Source of the DNA: Sophora flavescens
Lineage: Eukaryota > Streptophyta > Magnoliopsida > Fabales > Fabaceae
DNA: 64,000 bases
Direction: 5' to 3'
Assembly: GCA_030762895.1 (NCBI GenBank)
Contig: CM061070.1
Coordinates: forward strand, 98,908,759-98,972,758
Below, piece by piece: positions 8,898-20,699 of this stretch. The translations under genes were made by a program, and so were the position numbers. Under the pieces are notes generated by a model. The model did not search any database. It saw nothing but the letters and a program-made list of their open reading frames with translations, and had not been told where the DNA came from. Every line of letters begins with the position of its first letter. The first letter of the stretch is position 1.

Positions 8898-11800
8898 GTT
8901 ATCTTAAAGAGGTTATCTTAGAATTTTGAGATGATTCATGGGGATGAGTCACACTTTTGAGTCTAGAAGATTCTACAAGGTTAAAGTGGCAATTTATGGA
9001 TTTTGCACTTAAGTCCTTGAACTTTCTCTTAATTGCACTTTGGGCCCTAAGTTAGTTCCTATGTTTTTCCAAGTGAATTGGGCCAGAACCTTTGCTCCAA
9101 ACCCATTAGAGGATCGTGGCCTTGAGGCCCAAATTCTTTTTCCATGGATTAAATTTCATGAAGCCCATTTGAAATCATATAAGTTTCCTAGATTATGTTT
9201 ATGCCTTAAGCATTTTGGTGGGCCAAAACAATTAAATCCAAGCCCAAAACTCCATGGCCCATGCGCAAGCCCAAGGAGGAGTAGTGGCTGCCCTTAACTT
9301 GGATGAGCCAAGCTCATTCTTGCTCATTCCGCAACATTCTCCAATATTCTCACAAGTTCTAAACTATTCTCCAAAGTTCTAAAGTGTTCTCAATTATTCC
9401 AAAGTATTCTAGCTTTTTCCTAAGAACATAGTAGCAAGTTGATGAAGAAGCTTCAAGATAACTCACATGACGAGTCACAATGTGAACACATTAAGTGTTG
9501 CACATGGTCATCATTATAAACTATTTGGAATTTGCAAAATAGTCCTTATACTTTTGGAATTTTGCAAAATGGTCCCTATGAGTTATTTGCACCTAAATCT
9601 TTGAAGAAGCCACCTCCTTTCTACTTAGTCCCTCCAAAGTGGCGCAGCCCACATCTTTAAAAACATACTTTCACTTTATTATTTGCCATTTCACACTTTA
9701 CACAAAAACACCTAAAAGTTATAAGTTCATACCATCATTTTGTGAAGCAAGTCCTTGGATCTTCACTTGTCTTTGATCTTCAAGAGGTGAATCCTATTCT
9801 CCTTCCCTAATCATGTCTATGTTCTTCAATAAGTTTCATGATTCAAAGTTTATCTCATCTATGTTCATCATTTTTAAGTTTCTAGATCTAGAAATTTGAA
9901 AATTCATAACAAATTCTAGAAAAATCTCATGATGTTGAAACCACTTCCTATGTTCTTGATATCATGCATACTATCTAAATCCAAGAGCATGTAGTAATCA
10001 AAGATTTCCTTCCTAATAAACTAGCTATGGCCGAACCTAGGAGGATGGGTTTGGTAAGAGTTTTGTTCATGTGTTGTCATGTATGATCATGTATTTCATA
10101 TGACATGTATGTCTACACACTCTAATCCATGTTAGTTTATTAAAATGAAAAATCCTTACTCAAAATCTCTATGATGGCCGAACCCTAAGTGGGTGAGATT
10201 TGATGAGTTTTGTTCGAAGTTTTCATTAATGATCTTGGTTGATTAAGGACCATTAATCCATGACTTAATCATGATTAGAAATTTTAGTCACCCAAAACCC
10301 CTTGAAGCCGTGATCATGTAGAAGGGTTTTGGATGTTTTTTGTTTCTTGATTTGTAATTATTTGATTGTAATGGTTGAAGGTTGAGTGAGTGCAACGTAT
10401 ACGTGACATCCGGACTTCCGACAAAATTCATAATTCACAAGAGAATCTACGAAAGGTAAGAGGGGAATACCTGAGGGATATATTCGATGGCTATATGCTA
10501 TCCTATGTTTGTTTGTAATTATTTGTCTGTTAGTATTTATTTAAGTTGTTTAAGTTATGGTATTTGTATCTGTGTTGTTTTATTTGCGTTTAATTGTTTA
10601 TCTGTAATTATATTATGCTACTGTGAGGCATGATCTGCCTGGGAATATCTCTGTGATATTATTGTTAGTTGTTGTTTGAGAAGCCTGACAGTGGTCAGTG
10701 CCCAATTAAATTAATTGGATAAAAGCTTTAAGAAGCTTCGTAAATTATATTCAATGTTTCAACGGTAAAATATTGATATATAATATTAATGGAAATTTTT
10801 ATTTGGGAAAAATAAGGAATTTTGGAAAATATTATTATTTTAATGATTTATTACTGTAAGAGTGAATTATGAGTCACAATGAGAGCGATACCATGAAAAT
10901 ATTATTGCACTGCTAATTTTTACGTAAGAAATTCCGTAATATTATAAAATGTTATTTTATGAAATTAATTATTGAAAATAAGTTAATTATGATTTTAGAA
11001 AATTGTTTAAATGGAAAAAGCTAAGTTTTGGCTTAAAAAGCTTTAAAAGTGATAATTGACGGCAAATTTGGAAAAGTGTAGACGGCAAGTATTTTGAAAC
11101 GGCAGGACGGATTTTAAGTAAGTTTAAAACCTCAAGTGACTCACCTTTGTGAAAACTAAGCTTTATTATTTAAAGATTTTATTGAAGAATTTCCAATTTT
11201 AAAAGATTTTCTGAAAGCAAAATTAATTCAACCGTGTTGAAAGTGGTGTTGAACTTAGTAACCGAGACGTCGGAGTACTAAGGTTCTTTGTTGTTACGGA
11301 CTTGGGGTCCTTTGGACTTTGGGGTCCTGTACTGTATACGTGGTGTATACTGTGTTTAAACATTTAAGATGTTTTCTATTACCACGAACCTATGACTGGT
11401 GCATCGGTCGAGATGAGTCATTATTGAGCACTTGGACTGTGAGGTCCTGTGTTGTAATAAAAGTTTTAAAGATGTTAAACTCTGAGTCGCAAGCCATTTT
11501 GAGCTTCGGCAAAGAAAGATTGAACATAAAGAAAAGGGTTATGAGCAAAAGTGTTTTGCATGCATTTGGCAGACGTGCCCACAGTTCTATGTGTGATTAC
11601 CTTGCGGCGTCGGGTATTTCATACTATGATTTTCTTCATTGTGTCCGGGTTGGACAATGAAACCCCATTTACGGTTTTATGGCTGATGCCCTGAGTGTGG
11701 ACAGTGTGCAATGGGTTATGGCTGCGTGCCTTTATGCCATGGGATGGCAATTGAGCCTGATCAACTCACCACGTGTTGGGATATCTCATGAGATTAGGCG

Positions 11801-12924
11801 CAAAGTTAGACGACGAATATGAAGTCTTCATGCATAATTTTCAAAGGATGACGTTTGGGATGTTAAACCCATTGATAAACTATTTGCTTATGAATGCTTG
11901 TGTGATAAATGTGTATGTGTTATGTGGTGTCTAGCATGTAGTTGTCGAGTAAAATCCATATATTGGTTTCTCACTCTTGCATGTTTTATTTGTGGCTTTT
12001 CTACTTGTGCATATATCTTTACGTCTGAGATTAGATGGAACCGGATATGCCTCTGGCACATTCGAGGATTCGATCGATCACGTTTGATCGAGCTCAGTTT
12101 GGTGGTGCCTGGGAGATAAACCACAGGGCACTCGGCGCCACCTATCATGGCCCCAAGAGAGAAATAATTGGCACGGTGGAGGAAGGACCACAAAGAAAGG
12201 ACACACGTTGTGGAGACTGCTCGGTATCTCTACCTCCGGTATGGCTATACTTACGATACTTGGTTGAGCACGGGTTACTTGAATTGCCACCTCAGCCGAA
12301 TCCGCTTCCGATAGCAGGACCAGCAATGCCTCCTGTTGAGGTAGTGTTGGATGAGGTTGAGGAGGACCCCGATAAGTATTTTGAGGATGATCTTGAGTTC
12401 CACCCTCCTGCTATTGATGATGATGATTCTTCCGACGAGGGAGCGGGAGCAGAGGTATCTTCATCAGATACATCTGTTGTAGGTGGGGTTGATCATCATG
12501 ATCTCCCCAATGGTTTTTATTAGCTTGACCAGCTATAGGTATAGTTCTGGGGTAGCGAGTCTTGTCAGTTTTTGATCTGGCTACTGAGAGCCATGAGTTT
12601 TTGGTATGGTTCTGGACTACTCGTTACTTATATGTATATGTCTTTCTTTTCTTTACTTAGTTTAACAGAGAATAGCCTATACTTATGAGGGCTCTTTTGT
12701 TATCTCCTATTAGATATAGGGTGTATTTAAAGGATGATGCATATGTATAGATATACATATACGGTTGTTTACGTTTACGATGGTTCGGTGTTTAAAAAAA
12801 AATTCAGCACTATTTTCGTAAGGGACGTTTACCTTAAAGTATATTTTCCGAAAGTAACCAGCATTTAATAAGTTAATTTTCTTTATATGGGTAACTATGT
12901 GATGACCTTAGAAGGGGTGTCGCA
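8898..12924 (+). repeat. Old LTR-like block, related to the solo LTR at 45721-49508
   Basis: Several landmarks occur in the same order as in the minus-strand solo LTR: ATGGCCGAACC-type text (10147-10210), ACGAAAGGTAAGAGGGGAATACC followed by GGCTATATGC (10450-10500), GAGCCTGATCAACTCA (11753-11768) and TTTTCCGAAAGTAACCAGCA near the end (12845-12865), ending GGTGTCGCA. The left boundary is not certain and no target duplication was found, so it may be a truncated or composite LTR. Mostly non-coding; one ORF lies at 12035-12523. Confidence 0.5.
12035..12523 (+). CDS. Hypothetical acidic 162-codon ORF inside the LTR-like block
   Basis: Function not recognised. The first third is ordinary (GATYHGPKREIIGTVEEGPQ), then comes VWLYLRYLVEHGLLELPPQP, a proline-rich stretch, and a strongly acidic, serine-rich C-terminus (DEVEEDPDKYFEDDLEF, IDDDDSSDEG). 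It is one of few long plus-strand ORFs in this block, ending at TAG 12521-12523. The local GC content is higher than its surroundings. The comparable zone of the solo LTR at 46 kb shows no matching ORF. It could be a remnant of an element-borne accessory ORF, a captured host exon, or chance. The methionine at 12035 is simply the first in frame. Confidence 0.35.
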   Translation: MEPDMPLAHSRIRSITFDRAQFGGAWEINHRALGATYHGPKREIIGTVEEGPQRKDTRCGDCSVSLPPVWLYLRYLVEHGLLELPPQPNPLPIAGPAMPPVEVVLDEVEEDPDKYFEDDLEFHPPAIDDDDSSDEGAGAEVSSSDTSVVGGVDHHDLPNGFY

Positions 12925-13155
12925 AGAGAAATATGAAAGAAAATGAGAAGAAAGAAGTTGAGAGAAGTTAGAAAATGACATAAGTACCCCCATTAAAAAA
13001 TATATGTTATTTTTATTTTACATATATAATAATTAAGTGTACATGTATATATATTTTTAAAAATATATTATAAAAATTATTATATTTATAATATTAATAA
13101 AAATTATTTTTATTATCCCTTGACCCTGAGTGACCCCTTCCCTCCCCACGCATAT
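12925..13155. other. AT-rich intergenic sequence, no gene seen
   Basis: Purine-rich then very AT-rich sequence between the LTR-like block and a small MULE-type MITE; 13146-13155 is its left target duplication. No ORF or RNA gene supported. Confidence 0.5.
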
Positions 13156-13342
13156 CAATCCGGATCCCCTGCAGCAAATGTCCCTGCAGTGTCCCTCCAG
13201 CTAAAATCAACGGCTTTGATGTGTGGGAATAATCCAACGGCTATGCAGGATGGTTTAATTTTTCCCAAGCTTTACTGCATGCGGTAATTGAAAAAAAAAA
13301 CCCACTGCTGCACTGTGCAACAGCAGAAGGGGGTCCGGATTG
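13156..13342 (+). mobile_element. Small Mutator-like MITE (TIR CAATCCGGA)
   Basis: Terminal inverted repeats CAATCCGGATCCCCTGCAGC and, at the right, GGGGGTCCGGATTG. Flanking ten-base repeats CCACGCATAT (13146-13155) and CCACACATAT (13343-13352) differ at one base and fit a Mutator-type 9-10 bp target duplication. 187 bp, non-coding. Confidence 0.7.
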
Positions 13343-13352
13343 CCACACATAT

Positions 13353-13636
13353 TGTACCCTGCAACCCCCAACATTAATATATTATTATAAAAATAATTAT
13401 TTATAATAATTATTAATAAAAAAATATTATTACCAACCCACGTGACCCCCCTTCCCAGGATTCGGATTCCCTAACATTTTGGAGGGAAAAGTTAGGTGAC
13501 TTTAATGTATTTGAGAGAAAAAAGGTGAGGGAAAAAATAAGAGATAAGATGAGAGAAAACAAAATAGGAGAGAAATAGAAAGAAAGTCATGTGACTTTTG
13601 ACAGAAAAAAAGTTAGAGGATTGGCCCCTCCCCAGG
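13353..13636. other. Intergenic, AT- and purine-rich; no gene seen
   Basis: AT-rich sequence, then purine-rich sequence (GAGAGAAAA-type runs). The last nine bases, CTCCCCAGG (13628-13636), form the left target duplication of the foldback element. Confidence 0.4.
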
Positions 13637-15443
13637 GGCTTTTTGACCAGAATAACCCACTTTTGAAAACTATTTACTAAAATAAGCTATTTTTAAAATA
13701 ATTTATCAAACTAACCTACTTTTAAATAAAATAATATTTTTAGTGGCGCCAGATTGACTGACGTCATTGACTGCCACGTGGCAACTCATGGGTGACCCAA
13801 AAAAATTGACAAAAAAAAGAGAGAGTGGCACCAGTCAAACTGGCGCTACTGATATATATATATATATATATATATAAATAATTATTATATATATATTATA
13901 ACTTATATAATTATATATATATATATATATGAATAATTTAATATAATTTAACATATATTAAATTTAATAATTTAATATAATTATTATATATAAAAAATTT
14001 AATGATACTAATATAATTATATTAATTAATAATTAATTAATATAATTATTATATAATGATAATATTTATTAATAGAATTTTATTAATTAGTTAATAAATA
14101 TTTATTAATAATTAATAATTAATAATATAAATTTGTGTTGTGTTGTGTCTGTAATGTAATTTGTGAAGCTCGTTTCCTTGACCGATGACTTGGTTGCTCA
14201 TCACATTCACATCACATGTATGTTTATTGATCACAATATTAATATTTATTAATTAATATAATTAAATATATTAATATTATTAATACAAATTTATTTTAAT
14301 AAATTTTATATTAATAATTAATGATATTTTTTAATATTAATTTTATATTTATCAATATTATCATTATATAATTAATATTAATAACTACTATATCCGGACT
14401 TAATTATTTAGAAATGGGATCCAAAGTACGATCTGATCCGAGCGGTTTTAAGAAAACAAGATCCAAAAAAATCAAATAGACATCGATTTTGTTCGGTTTT
14501 CAGTTTTTTTGGATCAATTTTCTTTTTAATCGGTTTGGATGTGAACACTCCTAACAAAAACCAACTCCAACAAACAACCACAACCACCATCTTACTTGTG
14601 ACTTTATTATTGTAAAAAAATATTGCCATATAAGAAATGAAACAACCAATGGAGCTTAGAAGCGTAGCTAGCAAGAAAAAATATAAGAAAAATACTTTTA
14701 TAAAAGATATTTAAAATTATAAATGATATAATTTAACACATAAAGGTTGATTAACGAAAATATAAATAAGTGCGAATATTAATATTAATTATATAATGAT
14801 AATATTGATAAATAAAAAATTAATATTAAGTAATATTATTAATTATTAATATAAAATTTAATAAAATAAATTTGTATTAATGATATTAATATAATTATGT
14901 TAGTTAGTAATTAATTAATATAATTATTATATAATGATAATATTTATTAATATAATTTTATTAATTAATTAATAACATAATGATAATATTTATTATATTA
15001 ATTAATAAAAAATTTGTTATTAATTAATATTATCATTTATATATATAATAATTAATATTATCATTTAGGTATATAATAATTAATTATTATAAACAATTTG
15101 TTGGAGTTGGTTTTTGTGGAGCAAGAATTGTGAAATTGCCAAACCCATTAGTGTGATAGTATTGTGATCAAAGAACATACATGTGATGTGAATGTGATGA
15201 GCAGCCAAGTCATCGGTCAAGGAAACGAGTTTCGCAAATTACATTACAGACACAACACAACACAATTTTATATTATTAGTTATTAATTATTAATAAATAT
15301 TAGTTAATTAATTAATAAAATTCTATTAATAAATATTATCATTATATAATAATTATATTAATTAATTATTAATTAATATAATTATTAATATTATTAAATT
15401 ATTTATATATATATATAATAATTATAATATATATATATAATTA

Positions 15444-15474
<31 letters not shown>

Positions 15475-15690
15475 CGTGGCCTTGATTTGACTAGCGCCAC
15501 TCTTTTTTTTTTTTTCAGTCCATTTTTTGGGGTCACTCATGAGCTGCCACGTGTTAGTCAATGGCGTCAGTTTGACTGGCGTCACTAAAAAATATATTTT
15601 ATTTAAAAATAGATTAGTTTGATAAATTGTTTCAAAAGTATGTTATTTTGATAAATAGTTTTTAAAAGTAGGTTACTCTGATAAAAAACC
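13637..15690 (+). mobile_element. Foldback Mutator-like element, 2.05 kb imperfect palindrome
   Basis: Left end GGCTTTTTGACCAGAATAAC and right end (reverse) GGTTTTTTATCAGAGTAACC are inverted copies. The arms stay inverted for about 600 bp: the ACGTCATTGACTGCCACGTG region (13757-13783) mirrors CCACGTGTTAGTCAATGGCG (15547-15566), and TCACATCACATGTATG (14205-14220) mirrors CATACATGTGATGTGA (15175-15191). The flanks CTCCCCAGG (13628) and CTCCCAGG (15691) look like a target duplication with one indel. The centre (about 14400-15110) is AT-rich with a short domestic-looking but non-coding stretch. No transposase. RNA from either strand would fold into a long hairpin. Confidence 0.75.
13852..14110 (+). 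repeat. (TA)n and TAAT-rich low-complexity DNA
   Basis: Two (TA)n runs (13852-13876, 13913-13930) and long TTAATATAATTA-type sequence in the left arm of the foldback; the mirror image is at about 15290-15474. Confidence 0.8.
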
Positions 15691-16558
15691 CTCCCAGGAC
15701 CCCAACACGTAACCCCTCTCCCTATTCTTATCTTTCTTCAAACTCCAAAAACACAAGTAACCCTTCCCACTTATCGTTTTCAACTCCACCTCCGCGACGG
15801 AGATCCAACTATGGCGAGGTGCGAACACAGGCGGAGACCGCGGTAAGGTGCGACGTGCATGGTTGTGGATGCCTGCCATGGTGGTCGGTTGGGAGGGAGA
15901 GGAGCTTAGAGGGTGGGAGAGGGGTAGGTATGTAAAAGTGTCAGGTTTCTTCTCTGCATCGATGTTTTCTTCGTAAATGAGGAGAGAACAAATATTAGTA
16001 GGACCCATGTTCATTTTTTTCTCTCGCACTCTTTTCTCTTTGCAACCAAACAGAAAAAAAGTTTCATTTTCTCTTCAAACTCTCTCCCATAATTGTCTTT
16101 CTACTCTTTTTCACCTCTACCAAACAGAGGCTAAGAGACAGCAAACGATAATATTCAGAAGCTATGTAAATTATACTAAAGCATATACCAGAAGCAAAAC
16201 CACTTAGATAGGAAGCTCATAATATTGTTCTTCGGAGCGTATTTTTTGGATGTGTTTTAACATCTTAATTTATGAGCAGGGAACTTTAAGTAGTCAGGAA
16301 CAAAATTGAAGATTTAGATACCTGGAAAATTTTTAAATTCTAATAAGACGTTTTTTTTTAGCACATTCTCGAAACCATATATATAAAATTTCTAATGAAA
16401 GTGTTGTGAATGGTAAGAATTACATTATTTGCCAAGGACCTCCATTACTTGCTAAAACTTCATAGGTTTGGCTTGTCATTATTAATAGCATAGAAATTGT
16501 CTTTATTATCCAATAAGGAGTAGTGGCATTAGACTTGAAGGTGTCACCTTAAACTCAA
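15691..16558. other. Intergenic stretch without a supported gene
   Basis: The first 250 bp are less AT-rich (GAGGTGCGAACACAGGCGG and GGTTGGGAGGGAGAGGAGC text) and have a short minus-strand ORF (15673-16029) with no family resemblance. The rest is AT-rich. CTCCCAGG at 15691-15698 is the right target duplication of the foldback. TAAACTCAA at 16550-16558 is the left target duplication of the next element. Confidence 0.4.
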
Positions 16559-17568
16559 GAATATGCTAAACGAACACAGATTCGGGACACACATACGGCG
16601 ACACCGTATGAACAGTGTCTGATCTTGACCTTTATCATACAGACTGTCAAAGATCAGAATGTGGGTCCTTTTTTTAAAAAAAAATTAATTTTTTTGATTA
16701 AGTATGTGTAAATATCTGGTGAATCGGGTACAAATATCTGGTGAATTCAGTTCATTATCTGGTGAATGGGTTTTTTTGAGAAATATTTTTTTTGGTTAAG
16801 TATGTGCAAATATCTGGTGAATCAGGTATAAATATCTGGTGAATTCAGTTCATTATCTGGTGAATAGGTTTTTTTGAGAAATAAATTTTTTGGTTAAGTA
16901 TGTGCAAATATATGGTGAATCAGGTATAAATATCTGGTGAATTCAGTTCATTATGTGGTGAATGTGTTTTTTTTTTATAAATAATTTTTTTGGTTAAGTA
17001 TGTGTAAATATCTGGTGAAATGGTTTTTTTTTATAAATAATATTTTTGGTTAAGTATGTGCAAATATATGGTGAATCATGTACAAATATCTGGTGAATTC
17101 AGTTCATTATATGGTGAATCGGTTTTTTTTGAGAAATAATTTTTTTGGTTAAGTATGTGCAAATATCTGGTGAATCAGGTATAAATATCTGGTGAATTCA
17201 GTTCATTATCTGGTGAATATGTTTTTTTGAGAAATAAATTTTTTGGTTAAGTATGTGCAAATATATGGTGAATCAGGTATAAATATCTGGTGAATTCAGT
17301 TTATTATTTGGTTAATGTGTTTTTTTTTTATAAATAAATTTTTATAAATAAATCAGGTATAAATATCTGGTGAATCATGTACAAATATCTGGTGAATTCA
17401 GTTCATTATCTGGTGAATGGGTTTTTTTAGAAATAAAATTTTTATTTTTTTAAAAAAGTCAAAATTTAAAAAAATAAAATAAAATTGGTGCTACAGTAAC
17501 GCTACAGTAACGCTAATGTAGCAAGTGTCGTATTGTTGTACAAAATCTGTGTTCAATTAGCAGCTCTC
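16559..17568 (+). mobile_element. Non-autonomous Mutator-like element carrying a minisatellite
   Basis: A perfect nine-base direct repeat TAAACTCAA flanks it (16550-16558 and 17569-17577). Ends are inverted: GCTAAACGAACACAGATT near the left and AATCTGTGTTCAATTAGC near the right, with ACGGCGACAC / GTGTCGTATT further in. The interior is almost entirely a tandem repeat (16690-17430). No coding sequence. The 9 bp duplication points to Mutator-like elements. Confidence 0.75.
16690..17430 (+). repeat. Minisatellite, period about 105-110 bp, AATATCTGGTGAAT motif
   Basis: Seven or so units of GTTAAGTATGTGCAAATAT, CTGGTGAATCAGGTATAAAT, ATCTGGTGAATTCAGTTCAT and a T-rich linker. Within each unit ATCTGGTGAAT occurs three times. 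Some units are shortened (around 16990-17040 and 17330-17360). Confidence 0.85.
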
Positions 17569-17577
17569 TAAACTCAA

Positions 17578-18290
17578 ACCACTTATTTTTCCTTAGCCGC
17601 GTTGAGTTGTTTTACCTTTGTCACTGTTTTTCCTGGTAAGATTTTATGTTCCCATTATTTTACCAATAAATGACTTAGAAGGGGTTTTTACATTTTTCAT
17701 AAGATTATTCAGCTACTCAAAACAGACTCCAGGCAAGAGTTTTTAATACTTTACTGTTATAAGTAAAAAGCCCACTTATTGAATCTGGAATAGAAAAAAT
17801 ATTGGGAAAAACAAAAGAACCAAAACAATCAACTTTTATTCTCAAAAATAAAAATGCAATCTAGCACAATATGTCTCAACTCTCAAGGATACTCATTAGC
17901 AAACCATGAGAAGTAAATCAAAATTTAGTTTATAATCAACAATGTTTTGCAACTTTTGCTAAGACTTAATAGTAAAATCGGCCATATCTAAAAATCAGAA
18001 TCATTCCACCAATTCAAAAGAATATTGAGTTGAAATGCAAGATAACCACAACAGGGACAGAGAGAGAGATCAAATGGAGGATATTAGGATTAGACTGGGA
18101 CTAAAATAAGAATTAGTTAAGAACTTGAGATTGAATAAGAACATCTCCAGCGGTGGTGAACTAATGGGTTCCTTAACTTTAAGGAACCATTCCATAACGT
18201 TTTTGCCATTGGAGGAGATCTATGTGGCAGTTGTTAAAATTCAGAGTTCCTTAAAATTAAGCACCAGTTCCTTATATAAGGAACGGTTCC
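17578..18290. other. Intergenic; short palindromes GTTCCTTA...TAAGGAAC near the right
   Basis: AT-rich without a supported gene. From about 18140 a MITE-like text appears (ACATCTCCAGCGGTGG; GTTCCTTAACTTTAAGGAAC; GTTCCTTATATAAGGAAC), which abuts and probably truncates the copia fragment at 18291. Its ends were not resolved. Confidence 0.4.
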
Positions 18291-19016
18291 TTAAAACTTA
18301 TTAAACACCGGTTCCTTAAAAGTTATTAACAAAATCTGGTGCCTAACTTGGGAGAATTGGTCATTAAGACCCATCAAGAAAGCATAGACATACTCGGTTT
18401 GAGCATAGTCAATGAGGGGTTGTGCACCACCACAATTGCATGTGTTTGGAGGGTGAAATTCTTGTAACTCTTCCCATAATCCAGTCAATTGAGTAAAGTA
18501 TTGAGTTACAGAAAGTGAACCTTGTTGCAAAGGCACTGATGTTCTTGTGCAATTGAAAGGATCTAGCGCCATTGTGCTGTTGAAAGCGTCACGAAGATTC
18601 TTCCATATTGCTGCTTCATAATGATGGTACACGATGCTAGGAATCAATTACTTTGAGACTGAGTTGAGAAGCCAAGAACGGACTATGCTATCAACTCGAT
18701 CCCAATGAGCCAAGATCACAGCTTTGGCATCTGCTGGAGGTCTTGGGAATGAACCATCAACAAATCCGAGTTTGTTCTTGGAGAAGAGGGCCAATTGCAT
18801 GGAACATGTCCAAGAATTGTAATTGTCACCTGTGAGAGGCTGAGAAACAAGGATGAGAGCTGAAGGGTGCAGGAAGTAGGGGTTAAGAACCTCATCGAGA
18901 TTGGCTTGGAATGCCATGGGAGCACCTCGGGAAGCAGAAAGAACAGAAAGAAGAAGAAGCAAAGAAATGGAGTAGAGTAGTGCGGAAGAGATCAATATCC
19001 TGCTCTAATACCATAT
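18291..19016 (-). pseudogene. Ty1/copia gag fragment, interrupted by a stop
   Basis: Reading leftwards, the N-terminal part has NPYFLHPSALILVSQPLTG and DNYNSWTCSMQLALFSKNKL, then GFVDGSFPRPP, the typical start of copia gag (UBN2/Retrotran_gag_3-like). After one stop codon (near 18648) the frame continues with IWKNLRDAFNSTMALDPFN, SLSVTQYFTQLTGLWEELQEF and YVYAFLMGLNDQFSQVRHQI. The gene ends abruptly at 18291, where MITE-like sequence begins; there is no zinc knuckle, protease or pol. Upstream it joins a primer site and a short LTR. The start is uncertain because the first ORF extends into leader sequence; AMAFQANLDEV is near the likely start. Confidence 0.75.
19000..19013 (-). promoter_or_regulatory. 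Copia primer-binding site (tRNA-Met type)
   Basis: The minus strand reads TGGTATTAGAGCAGG, close to the usual TGGTATCAGAGC of plant copia elements, three bases after the LTR end. Confidence 0.7.
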
Positions 19017-19172
19017 TGCAGTGGAAAGTGTCTCTCATTCATTGAAGAAACTGATACAGTAGTGTATGCTTATATACATAAGAGTAACTTGTAACTTGTA
19101 ATGAAAGCAAGTCAGTTAATGTCACTGCCATATAACTAAAACAACTAACTTAACCAACTTAACAGATCAACA
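19017..19172 (-). repeat. 5' LTR of the truncated copia element
   Basis: On the minus strand it starts TGTTGATCTGTTAAG and ends CACTGCA, about 156 bp, next to the primer site. TATATAAGCATAC (around 19068-19080) may be its TATA region. The other LTR is missing. Confidence 0.6.
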
Positions 19173-20010
19173 GATTAAGTTATATACTGAAAAAAGTATA
19201 AAATTATTTTCTTGCATTTTAACACCCAGAAAACACCATGAACCAGCCAGCAAAAGTAGAGGGAAACAAACGATATTGTACAAAACCACCCAGAAAGAAA
19301 ACAGATCCAATATTTTCCACCAAAAATAAAATAAATAAAGATGATCCAAATTCCAACACAAAAAAAAATGTACATGCAAGTCATCGGAACCTCAGCATCA
19401 GCTTCATTTTTGCTTGGCCACGGCTCTGCCAGGCGCACCTCCGACAGAGCTGTACGGCTCGCCTGGATACACCTCTCGTATGGTGCTAAATCCAGAGAGA
19501 AAGGGAGATCCGATGATTGTAAAATGAATGGGAGAAAGAGAGACGAGTTTGAGGGGCCAAACCATCGATGAGACCATGAAGGAGATGGCGTTGAGCAATA
19601 GAGAGACCATTGGTGCAGACAACCGAGAGACTATTAGTGCCATGGCTTTAGAGAAACATTGTTTGATTGTATCCCATTTTTTACAATGTTGCCAGTAGTG
19701 GCAAAAAGACAAATGGTTAGTATAAAATTGACTATAAAGAATGGATCCAAATAATGCAATATAATATGTATCTGGATAGAACCATATGTAACTAAATATA
19801 ATGACATGAAAGTCACAAAATGCCGGAACATAACATGGTTTGGCAAAGAATTGAAAAATTGAATCTCTCCCAAACATATTCAAAATTTGATATACTAAGT
19901 ATATGACATACCAACACCACATCCAATGCTGTGAGGTTGTATTCATTATTTAACAATCTGCCCATCTGAGCCTGCACGGCCAGGTCTGCCCCATTTCACC
20001 GATCAAAACA
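19173..20010. other. Intergenic, no gene supported
   Basis: The minus-strand ORFs here (for example 19404-19946) are rich in W, F, C and Y, show no domain, and sit in AT-rich DNA. A moderately GC-rich patch (19400-19500) is not assigned. Confidence 0.4.
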
Positions 20011-20015
20011 CAACC

Positions 20016-20678
20016 TGTTGGGTTATCGATTGGGGCCACGAAACCTCCATAGAGGTAATGCACCATGAAAGGAAACAAGCAAGAACGTTAAAGCATGCAA
20101 ATCAACCATAATAAAAACTAATCAAAAACTAAAGAAGATAAAACGGCAAAAGAAAAGATGAACACCGGGATTTTAGTGGTTCGGTCATTGATGACCTACG
20201 TCCACGGGAGAGAGCACAACAACTCTTCTTCTCCCATTCACTATCTTGATCATAGAGATACAAGTGTTTTACAACAAAAACCTCCCACAATCTTTCTTCC
20301 TAGTCTTGCCTTCCATGTCTCTACCATGGTATCTTCAAGAACTACCACAAGATTGATGTTTCCACTCCTATACACTTTTCCCTATCTCTCACCTAATCAA
20401 TACATGATTCTCTCAAGATAGAATTGCCTAACACTCAAATTCCTCTTTTCTTTCTGCACATTACATTGTGTCACTCATGTGAATGTGATTAGTGTTCCTC
20501 ATCCTATACATGATGATCTATTTATAGACTAATACAACCAATCATTAATAACATTGATGAGTCATCAATCCATGTAAGTCTTGATGTAGCCAATCATTGT
20601 GAAGCTTTAGGATCCAAGTTAGTTATGTCTAACTAACTAACCAACTTCAAATTATTGATTTAGAGGCATATCTCAACA
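20016..20678 (-). repeat. 3' LTR of the LARD-like element
   Basis: TGTTGGGTT...TCTCAACA as read on the plus strand, also TG...CA on the minus strand (TGTTGAG...CCCAACA). Nearly identical to 28318-28980. The ORF of 87 codons found in both LTRs (20158-20421, 28460-28723) is conserved only because the LTRs are. Confidence 0.9.
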
Positions 20679-20698
20679 ATCTCCACCTTGACTCTAAA
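20679..20698 (-). promoter_or_regulatory. Polypurine tract of the LARD-like element
   Basis: The minus strand reads GAGTCAAGGTGGAGAT directly before TGTTGAGATATG, the start of the LTR in that orientation. Confidence 0.6.
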
Positions 20699-20699
20699 T

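Noticed and set aside
12035..12523. Idea that the acidic ORF encodes a transcription factor activation domain
   Set aside because: Only composition supports it; no DNA-binding domain seen. Kept as hypothetical.
15673..16029. 118-codon minus-strand ORF
   Set aside because: No domain and no upstream signals; peptide not family-like.
16690..17430. Possible CRISPR-like array
   Set aside because: Units are over 100 bp with no spacers; it is a minisatellite in a plant transposon.
19404..19946. 180-codon minus-strand ORF
   Set aside because: AT-rich, W/C/F/Y-biased peptide with no domain; overlaps other ORFs; no gene context.
20158..20421. 87-codon ORF found twice, almost identical (also 28460-28723)
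   Set aside because: Lies in the two LTRs of one element, so its conservation follows from LTR duplication.
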